This document shows positions 1 through 25,900 of a stretch of DNA of 64,000 nt, in pieces (the first letter of the stretch is position 1; the number at the start of each line of letters is the position of its first letter). Position numbers and translations under genes: made by a program. Where the stretch lies: positions 8,571,001 through 8,635,000 of the forward strand of contig OU015652.1 in assembly GCA_907165275.2 (NCBI GenBank), in the 5' to 3' direction. Source of the stretch: Zygaena filipendulae (lineage: Eukaryota; Arthropoda; Insecta; Lepidoptera; Zygaenidae). The notes below the pieces were generated by a model. It made no database searches. It was not told where the DNA came from and was given only the letters and a program-made list of their open reading frames with translations.

Positions 1-15204
<15,204 letters not shown>

Positions 15205-15344
15205 ACATATTCCGCACAGTATTGTTGTTACAGTATCAAACAGTTTGTTTTTATCGTAATTTAAAAGCACATACAAAATGTGACATAATTATTATTAGAC
15301 CAAAGAATTTGAGAAAATATAGATGCAATTTTGGTTCAGCTGTA

Positions 15345-15350
15345 AATAAA
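15345..15350 (+). promoter_or_regulatory. Miro: Miro poly(A) signal
   Basis: AATAAA 141 bases after the stop, followed by a GT-rich stretch (ATGTGTATGTATTT). Confidence 0.7.
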
Positions 15351-15422
15351 ATGTGTATGTATTTCTTTAGTGTGTATTTCAATGATTTTAGTAAATAAAA
15401 ACCCAATACTCTTAAAATTATA

Positions 15423-15428
15423 TTTATT
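15423..15428 (-). promoter_or_regulatory. caz: Likely cabeza poly(A) signal
   Basis: Scanning from the stop codon at 16907, this is the first canonical AATAAA on the minus strand. It implies a 3' UTR of about 1.5 kb and an end within about 100 bp of the Miro 3' end. Confidence 0.5.
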
Positions 15429-15929
15429 AAACTAAAGTCACAACATAGAATATGACCTCTAGTTTACAATCATTCGACATAATATTGTTGAGTCACGAAA
15501 TTAAGAAAGGAGCGGAATGGTTTGCTCACAAAGTATAGTATAAGCAATTAAGCATAGTAATAAAAACTCATGGAATCAAACCGAAGAACTTTATACCAGA
15601 GTATCTTAATGTTTCAAAAGGCTTGGTTAAGTTTAAACTTATGTACAATCAGCATAAAATACCATAAAGAACAAACAAAATTGAGAACATGTTATTCGTT
15701 ACATGAGAAAGAACTAGATCATTTTCAAATAGCTAAAATCAAATTTACATAAAAGGGCTGCGCATGGATGCTTTTTAACAGTTATCTCGTATTTCTTATC
15801 ACTAGTCATTTGTAAATACCAAGACAAAACAATAAATCACTGACATATTTAACTATCATTGGTTTTTAACGTGTGTAAAAAAACTATTTAGATGTTTTGG
15901 AAGCATTAAGCTGAAGTGTTTTTTTGGTT

Positions 15930-16214
15930 AAATCGCACACGCGCTAATCTCGAGAACTACTGGTTCTAATTGTAAAATTGTTTTTGTGTTGGATAGTCCA
16001 TTTATCGAGGAACGCTAATGGCTATATTATAACATCACCCTATACGACCAATAGGAGCGGAGCATCAATGAAAAATGTTGCAAAAACGGGAAAAAATATT
16101 CCTTTTGAAAGCTTCCGTTGCGCATGCAGCGTGAACGGTTAAAATATCAATAGGTACCTTTAATCTAGTAGGTTATTGCAAATTGACGCGGGTGAAACCG
16201 CGGGGCACAGCTAG
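15930..16214 (+). mobile_element. Helitron-like element in the 3' intergenic interval
   Basis: Ends GGTGAAACCGCGGGGCACAG then CTAG|T. The body (CGAGAACTACTGGTTCTAATTG, then CCAATAGGAGCGGAGCA) is of a different subtype from the intronic copies. 5' end not fixed. Confidence 0.55.
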
Positions 16215-16906
16215 TAAACTAATAAATTATAAACATGATGTGCACCCACATCTCGGTTAACTAGTCCAGTGTAATCAAGACGTATGGATTTTGCTTATTT
16301 TATACACTGTAGTGTCCCTAACGGTTTCACGCGCCTCCATTCAACTTTCAACCACTTAAAATTTTCAATTCCAAAAAACCTTCTAGTGAGTGTTAACGTC
16401 GCGTCGCAAAGTAAACTATTGTCCGAATTTCATATTTCTAGCTTCGGTAGTTGCGCTGGGCGTTGATAAGTCAGTTATAGCACAGATGTTATAGTTTACA
16501 AAAATATCAAGTCCATAAACATAACCGGACCGCGTCAACGAAGTTTCGAAAGCTTAGGAGATAGAAATGTTAAACATAAGGTGTTATTAACTTTTTTATG
16601 TGTGTCAATGTCTGAGAGACTTAGGTAGGTACTAGATAGACATTCTGTAGCCTGCCTATTTGTATGTGCAAACACAAGACGTACTGATTAATTATATTTT
16701 CATATATTTTAACCTCAATCTAGAAAAATATTTAAAATGTTAAACATGTCAACAATATTTGTGACCAAACGAGTTCCTTCAATTTATAGGTCCCTTAAAA
16801 TTCATAGACTCTACCCACTGTAAACGTTGCACAAGTACAATGGTTTATAATCACTTCACTATACAAATACATACTTACATTAATAGTACAAAATAAACCA
16901 TTCGTA

Positions 16907-16934
16907 TTAGTATGGTCGCTGACGGTCTCTGCCG
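16907..16934 (-). CDS. caz: cabeza exon 7 (PY-NLS and stop)
   Basis: A 28-nt terminal coding exon: acceptor TTTGTTGCAG, then GGRDRQRPY and TAA. The final PY with upstream Arg residues is the transportin-binding signal of FET proteins. Too short to appear as an ORF; found from phase and the conserved terminus. Confidence 0.93.
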
Positions 16935-19900
16935 CTGCAACAAACACAATAAAATTAATAAATAAGCAAACTGTACACGCTGGCGCACAAAAATAATTAA
17001 AAATACGTATTTACTAGCTGTTCCCCGCGGTTTCATCCGCGTTAATTCCGGAGATCCGGATAAAAATAACCCTACGTCCTCTTCTACGAACCAGTTTTGC
17101 TCAAAGGTTCTTTAGCTTCTTGGGTCCAAAATTATATAATACTCTAAATAAGAAACTGAACTTTTATTCACTAAGCAAATACGAATGCAAACACAAACTT
17201 ACAGATTTTCTCAATAAACTTAACTATGATGACACTGAGGTTATGTTAATTATTGTCGGATAATAAGAAAAGCAAAAGTGGTCATTGGACTTCTTTCATG
17301 ATTGTAATTAGGTAATATGTTTGAGTGGGTAGACTTGTGGGTAGTAAAGCATTCGGTGCACACACAGAAACACATGTTCACACTGACACACATGCACACA
17401 CCGGACGCGCGCCGCCCTATCACACACACTTACACTATCACTCTCACAAATTCACCCATGCACACGCTTACTTAGAACTGTAAGTCTCTATCCCGGTTTA
17501 TTTTTATTTTATATTTTGTACCTACTAATAATAGTTTTTAAGTTCGGGTCCTGGAGACCTATAATACAGGTTATCCTAGATTAGGCTCCAGATCTCCTAC
17601 TTTTCTTAATTAAAACACTCTTCATGTACTTAATTTGTGGAGATGAATAAATGATATTATTATTATTATATTATTATTATTCTATCCCCCTGACAAGTAA
17701 CAATTACAAAGTGTACGGAAAATTTCATGGCGATCGGTTGAGCCGTCAAGACGTGAAAGCGTAACATACTTTCGCATTTGTAATAATTATAAGGATTGTT
17801 ATTACGATTGAAATGGAAGACTTAAAGCTCGGCACTTTTGGCAAAACCAAGCGTTTCATTTTTCGCTCACGTCACTTTGTCGCCCATAGTAGAGGCCTCA
17901 ATGTAAACTACATACATTTTGATATTTCCGTTGGCGCTTGCGGAGTGTTTTTCTCTAAGGGGTCAGTGATGTATTATAAAATGACAACTTACCCGCCGTC
18001 TCCTCTCATGGCACCCCCGTTGTTGCCGCGGTCTCCGCCGTCGCTACCGTAGCCTCGCCGGTTGCCGCCGCGGTCCCCGCCACGCTCGCCCCCGCGGCCG
18101 CCCCACCCGCCTCCCCCACCGCCGCCGCCGCCGCCGCGCCCCCCGCGCCCGCCACGCCCGGGTGGTCCGCCTCCACCACGTCCACCGCTCGAAGGAGGAC
18201 CACCACCGCCGCCACCACCAGGTTTCTCTTCATTGCATCTATTGCACACTTTTCTCCAAGAGAAATTAGTGTTCCCACAGTCCGGATTGGGGCACCTCCA
18301 GTCGCCCTCCCGGTTGCCTGAGGGTGGACCTCCTCCGCCACCGCCACCTCCTCCTCCTCTGGTGCCACCACCGCCTCCTCGGCCGCCGCCCATACCGCCT
18401 CCGCCACCACCTCCACGTCCGCCGCGGAAGCCACCCCCGCCGCCGCCTTTGCCACCACCCCACGTATTTTGGCGTTGAGCGAGAGATACTTTTATAGTGG
18501 ATCCATTAAAGTCTTTTCCATCGAACCATTGTATGGCTGAAGTCGCCGCGTTCGAGTCTTCATAAGTCACGGTTGCTTCTCCTTTAGGCTGTCCAGTTGC
18601 CTTATCTTTGTACATCCAAACTTTTGGTCTTTGAGTTTTCTTGTCAGTCTGTGAATAAAACATAATTTGCATGAAAGATATATTTTGAATGTAGGTAACT
18701 GGCTCTTAAGCTGTAACGTTTCTGAACTAAATACTCCCACACCTTCTTTACTAATTTCCAATACAATAGGGATGTTGACTACTATTGAAAATCAAAATTC
18801 TAATCAGTCCGTCAGTTAGAAAATAAAAAAACAATAGACACGTATTTTTTGCTTTTTTAAATAAATTAAAATATACAGAGATAAAGCGCATTAAAGTTTA
18901 GGATGAGGAGGTCGTGACGTCACTAACCGCAAAACCGCCATACAAACTGTCAGAATAGTGACGTCACGCGAAATTTCAACTCAATATATCGCCGTTATTT
19001 TTTGATTACGTAAAAAAAGAAAAAATACGTGTCCAATATTTTTTAATAATCTACAAGACGGACTAAAAAATAAAAATTAGTCAACATGCCCATGGTCGCT
19101 ACGCTTAGACCAGTCAGTGAAACTAAAGAACACCCGTGATATTCTAAGCCTTAGAATATTTTATTTAGCTACCTTAAAATCTAATGTCTATCGGCTGCAC
19201 TCAAGAGTCCTTTTAATGATTACTTAATTTAAAGTAAAGGTTTTTAAAACAAAATTGCCACAATCAGAGACGTTCATTAAATAATGTTCATCGGCATTTG
19301 ACTAATTAAGTTAAATGCGGCCGTATATTTATTTTATAATCGTTACTCAGGAGCCGGTCAGTGCGCTGGAAAACTAGACAAACTAAGCCCTGAGAGCGCA
19401 TATTTGAGTAGGTAGTAATTAAATACGGGCCTAAATCTATGGGTAAGCACTCGTCTAGCTAAATGGGCAATGAATAGTAGCTGTCTTTTTGTTTTGTTGC
19501 TGCTCACTATAATTATTACCTTTATGATACCAATTGCTCCAAAATGTTGACACAATTCATCTTCAGTGGTCGACGGATTCATGCCTTGAATGAAGACAGT
19601 GTCTTCCTGAGTCACCATGTCACCACTACTCCCACCCCCTCGATCGCCTCCAAACCCACCGCCGCCGCCGCCACCTATTTAAAAAATATTCTCTTATGTG
19701 TACGAACAACCAAATAGCATTTTTGTACGTCTTATTTAGGCCAACAATTTCGTAGATTTTAAAAGATATTTTATTTACTCATTTCTTTGTAACCTTAAAT
19801 CTTAATGATTTTACTATAATAGTTTATAATAGCTTAATAAGCCTTTTGGATTCTGCAAGACGCCGATTTGGGTTCGATTCCTATACTTAGTATGTAAGTA

Positions 19901-22900
19901 TATATAATTTTTTGTGCATACCAAATATTTGATACCCATGTGTATGTGACGATATATACTGACATGGAAATCATAGTAGTAAAAGAGACGATCTCTTACA
20001 CTTATATTTATTTAGTAACAAAACCTGACAATAATTTTTAACCTTAAATCACAAATCCCTTTTGATATAACTTTTTGTTTTATTCTGTAAACACCAGGGA
20101 CATCTAAACACCATGTGACTTACAATTATATCATCTTGCCTCTTAGCCTATTTAGTGTTGCAACCACGTCTTGTTAACCATATTTCGGAAGCAAAATATC
20201 AAAACCTTTAATTCTAAGTACGTATCTTCAAAATCAGATCTTTTGCTGAGCTTACATACACGCTTCTATTATAGGAGATACAACACATGTTGAAAATTGC
20301 TCTTATTAACCTTACCTACACTACAGAGTAACAGAAGACAATATAGTAAACCAACCCCCAAAACCAAACAGTGATTTCAGAATACCTTTCCCTAGAAATG
20401 TTTTTTCTTTATTTAATTCCCTCCTCACACCAACTAGTCAGTATGTAGATACCTAGTAATTAAAACAGACGGGACGATCTTTGTCCACGCGGCGGCTTTC
20501 ACACAATTTGAGTGTATCGACTATCGAGACATCCGAAAATACCTGCCTAACAAAAATCCTATTTTTGGGTAATAGCTTTGTAGCATTCTCGACGAGCCCC
20601 AAGACCACTACTGTTACCTGCGAAACACCGTATGGTACTGGAAGATTTTAACCCTTGATTCTTTTCATTTTTTAGGGGAAATACCATCCCGTACCTTCGT
20701 TTTTAGTGAGGACGTATTACCTCATGATTATTTTTGTGAAATACAATAACGTTACATCCGGAGATATTCACTTCAAATAACCTACATTTCATACGTTTCA
20801 CTGCGCAAAACTTAAAGTGTTCTTGACTGCTTGATGCAGAGTAAACAAGACTTGACAAGCAGTTAATCAAGCGGATCCATTATCCTTTAGAATCACTGCT
20901 ACACATCTTGTCACAAGATTAATGCTTTAGGTCGTCAGCGTCACAGGACCAACGCGGATACTTATTAATTAAGGGCTAGCCCCCTGGCGATTGGATGTGT
21001 CAAACTCGCGATCCAACAGTCGCGCAAACGAAGATAAACCAAAATTTTCTTTTTTTTATACTATTCGAAGTGGTAATATGTATAAAGCCGACTGGCATAG
21101 TAATTAATTATTATTATATGATTAACGAAGATTTGTAACACTAACACCTGAAGAATTAAGTTTACTGTGGTATCCCTACATGATTTTGTAAGAACATAAT
21201 TTATACACAAAATAACTATAAATCATTTAATAATACTAAATATAATTTTATTTATTCCAATAGGGCTGCCAAAACGATCCATACGAGTTTCAGGTAGTTT
21301 ATAAATACGATTATGATACTTTGATATTTTTAATTATAAACCTGAAAATATACCAGTTATACGTAAATAGAAGCTATGTACGTATTACTATAATAATTGG
21401 ATAAAATAATTATCAGTATATCGGGTTTAATTCCAAGGCCCGGGATGATTGCCCATTTATAATAATAGCTGATAATAATGTCCGTAACGTAAATAACCTG
21501 ACGAGACTGCTGACAACATGAACAAAACTTTATTGATGGACGGCAATATTTGTAAAATGTAAAACCTGGTAACACCACAATAATCTTCATTTTTAGTTAG
21601 AACGCGTTTTCCCTATTATTTTATAACTAGAAAAACCTGGTCAGAACTAGAATTTACCACTGATATAATTGTATTCGTCCACGTCCACTTTTCTAAAAGC
21701 CCCACCCCGACATTCTTGGTTTATGGTTAGGTTGGGTTGGGTTTGTATTGCTGACCAGAGGGGCTATTATGTAACTTTTGTTTCTATAATCTTTCGGTTG
21801 CAATTAAAAACATGGCGGTTTTGCGATTACAATAACACCTAGAATATTTAGCAATCAACCAAAATAAACATACTTCAAAAGTTGAAGCTGCCTAAACTTG
21901 AACAATTAATCATAAAACAGCAAATTTTTGATTGAAACTGAAATATAATAAATAAAATAAAAAGCCTTTTATTTCTCGCATTACTAAAAGCAAAATTACA
22001 ACATTATTTATAGATTATTTAACAATTTAAATTCAATAATAATAATAGTAGATAATAATCAGAATAGGCAACAAAAGTGACATTATTGCCCTGCAGGTTG
22101 CGTGAGCCGAGCGAGCGTGGCGAGCGTATCGGCAGCCGCGGTAGTGGCCGGCGATGCGCTAAATACAAATGGTCAATTAATCATCATGGTTGTCACCATT
22201 TGTCTATGGCGCATCGCCGCCGCATGCTTCTTGGTCAGCAGCATAAACCCAACCTAACATGTCGGGGGCGCCTTTCATCTCATTTATGGGGTCAATCACT
22301 ACACAGCAAAGTTAACGTGAAAATAAATCAATTTCACCGACTTCGATTATTATTATTAATCACTCCCCCCCCCCCGAATTTATCACATTGGCTGTAACAT
22401 AATTATAAAATCCAAAGGCTAAACATGAAATCTTGAAAATTAATAATTTATCTCTAAAGCTGGGTAGGTAGGTTATCTCTATATATAACTAGCTGCCCCC
22501 CGCGATTTCATCCGCGGTCATTTCGGAGTTCCCGCGGAGGTTGCGGGAAAAAAGTACTCTGTCCTTCGTTGTACCCCTGACAGTAGTTTACGGTGATTAG
22601 CTGTTCCCCGCATTGATTTCAGAGTTCCCGCGAGAATTCCGGGATAAAAACTATCCTATCTTTTAAGTTGGACCATATTATAAATGTTTACAAAATTTTA
22701 TCAAAATCCGTTCAGTAGTTTCATAGTCCATCGCGGACAAACAACGTGACACGTGATTTATAACAACGTGACACGTGATTTATATATATTAAGATAAGAT
22801 ATATAAAATGCTTAGTCCTGAATGACTGATGGTCAACGGATGGTCAATGGATGATCAACGCCCAGACTAAACCGCTGATCGTAGAGACTTGAAACTTGGA

Positions 22901-25900
22901 GGGTGTATTTTTTGTACGACGTAGGCATCCGATAAGAAAGGCTTTTCCGAAATTCAACCCTCAAAGGGGTGGAAAGGGGATAAAAGTTTTTTTCGTGTGT
23001 TGTTTGTTTCGAACAATTCCGCGGATATTCCGAAATTATCGCGGGAGAAACCGCGCGGAACAGCTATAGTCTATACATATAAAATGCTTTGTCCTTAATG
23101 ACTGATGGATCAATGCACAGCCTAAACCGCTGATCGTAGAGACCTGAAACTTGGAAGGTGTGTTCTTTGTATGACGTAGGCATCCGATAAGAAAGGATTT
23201 TTGAAAATTCAACACCTAAGGGGATGAAAAAGGGTTGGAAAATTTTTATGGAACAATTCCGCGGGAACTTTGAAATTATCGCGGGTGAAACCGCGCGGGG
23301 CAGCTAGTATACATATACATAGGTGGGAGACGTCATTCCCCGGAAACTCCCAAATAAACACAGGCGAAACCACGAGGATCCGCTAGTACATAACAATATT
23401 ATGATTTTTAACATACCACGAGCCACACGTTTGGAACAATCTCTTTGTACACCGGAGAAAAAAAATAACACCTGACGCTTCTTTTAAAATCCCCTTCTAT
23501 CCACTATGACACCTATGATAAGCTTCAAATTTTCAGTTTCTACGGTTTACGTACCGGTTTACCTATTTGCATTTTTTACCGATCTTTTTATATTTTCATT
23601 CCAGAATATTCATGATGCGCGTCAAAGCTATAATTTTAACATTACTAATAATACCTTCAACCATTTTTTGAAGCTTTTACCGAGGATTATGTCACAGCCA
23701 GCCTACTCTTTACGTAATCTTAGTTACATATAGGGGTATTATGTAATTTGGCAGCCCTTACAATAAATACAATGTAAATAATAACACAGAAGCACCAATC
23801 GCTCGTAGCGAGGAGCTTTACCTTTATTATAACCACCCCCCCTGCCGCCGCCACTATAACAATAAACACAGCATTTAGTACACGGCAGGCTGGGGACACA
23901 CTGTTTGCAGCACGCTGATTGATTCACACCTAGGTACACTCAACAGGTGACACCATTTTTTTCAACTGTTGAATCCTTTTCGTTACCAAACCGTTTAAAC
24001 CTTGATTGACACCTTGAAAATCTTAGAACAATGTGTGTTGACGATTATAGTTTACACTTATATTTCGCGATGAAACATGCACACCAAATATTATTCAATT
24101 TATTTTTCTTGAAAAAGTGTATTTTATTTATCCTATATCAGGCAATAGAGACATATTTTATGCAAGAGCAAAATTCAAGAGGGTAAGTCCTCAGACCAAA
24201 TTTTCTTTTGATTTACCACTCTGACCGATCAGAGGGGTAAATCACATTGGTATAACAACTCACTCAAATTACCAAGACTAACCACTACAAAATAAGCGAC
24301 ACTAAAACAACTGAACTTAACCGCCATCCCCGTAATATCACGATCTTCGAAAGACGCCTGCTCCTGGGGCCAGAAACGTAACATTACGTTACAATAAACC
24401 ACTGCACTTTTATATTTATTAGATTAAATGATTAAGCATTCCCAACACTAGAAGAAATAACACTAAAGCGTATGGTCTGGAGGTAATGGCCATGTTTTTA
24501 TAATCTTGCCACATTGTACATTTGAAGGTAGGTATTTCCAAAATCGTATGAATTTAACTATATTAAAGACACACGACTTACTGAGTGATTTGATATAACA
24601 GTAGGTAGGTATACACTATACACTAAGAAATAAGTCGTAAAAAGACGTAACTATTATATTATAATTTAATATATACCAACTAAAAATACATAATTTCTTG
24701 GCATGTCCTATGGGCGGCTATTCGCGAAATTAAAGAAATAAATCGAATGAAAACTATGTAATAATTTATATGGTCAGAGGTTGTGAGTGAAGTCGTACAG
24801 AAAGCACACGGTCCTGGCTCCGTCTGCCTGTCAGCAGCTGCAACCGTTTTATTTATCCTGATCTATCTGCCCCCCTAGCCAAATAGACATGCTACAATCT
24901 TTAACGCATAGAAAACTGTAACGAATCGCCATGTCACTTGGTCATAAAAGAGTAGAATCCGCGATTCTGTACATTGAATATTTTCAACAAAATTGACAGG
25001 GGACGATAAAAGAATCAGTAACCAACCACAAAAGTTTTTAAAATTCTTTTCAGTCTGTCTGTCCACGATAATCTACTGAACGGATTGTCATGCGGTTAGC
25101 TCGACCGACCGTCGCGCGTCGCATCGGTGCCTACCATTTATATAATATCTCTGGAACTTAGGCCACGTGTTATACGAAGTCCGTGAGCTGAATGAGTCTG
25201 AACTCTGAAGTAATTTAAAAAAAATTCTTCATCTTATCGCACAAACCAATAATATTTTTTAGTGTAGGGCATTTTAGTATTTTTTGAAGTCCGTTTAATT
25301 TTTTTGTTAAAATTTTGTTAGTACAGACGAAATAACAGACGAAATTTTTATTTCGTCTGAGGTTAGTACTCTCTTGTTTCTATTGTATTAATTTCTATGC
25401 AACGAATTATATTTAAAAAAAAAACGTGAAAACGCAGCACATCACATTGTTTAGACACACATTTCAAATGCTTATTATAATCCAATCTCATCACTTACTA
25501 TAGGTAAGCATGTACTTAAGTAGTGATACACTTATTTTTTGTGAATCAATATCACTGTACTACCTGTTTGTAGGTAATATTATTATGCTACAGTTTATCC
25601 TGATGCATGTTTATCCTGAGTGGTATATTCTCCGGATTTGCGAGGGTAAAACGATAGGTAAAGGAAGCAGTTGAAAGTAGTTTTCAGTTGAACCTCTGGT
25701 TATATAAATTATTTTGTTTATTTAAAATCCACATTGCAAACTAAATCAGTTTCCAGAGATTTCTGAAACTTGGATGAACTTATAAACTTCAGCATATTTT
25801 TGAAGAATCATAAATCAAAACTAGTAATTCTGACTGTCTTCATATGCTGCAGTTCTGGGCTTATCTTTTAATTTATTCCTAATATTATTGTATTAAAAAG

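Larger units (their letters stand above)
15205..16906. other. Convergent intergenic interval / 3' UTRs
   Basis: Lies between the stop codons of Miro (+) and cabeza (-). It holds the Miro poly(A) signal, the only minus-strand AATAAA after the cabeza stop (15423-15428), and a Helitron copy. No additional gene is supported. Confidence 0.6.
19675..23821. other. cabeza intron 4 (4.1 kb)
   Basis: AT-rich. From 19.7 to 22.0 kb I recognise no gene or named repeat. Then come a 69-nt hairpin (22150-22218) and a run of three Helitrons (22489-23307). Confidence 0.6.

Noticed and set aside
18062..18478. 138-residue Pro/Arg-rich plus-strand ORF and the Ala/Val-rich minus-strand ORF
   Set aside because: Both are other-frame shadows of the GC-rich Gly/Arg tract in cabeza exon 6.
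22077..22397. 106-residue plus-strand ORF in cabeza intron 4
   Set aside because: It is antisense in an intron, Arg/His/Leu-rich from a GC patch, with no family resemblance.
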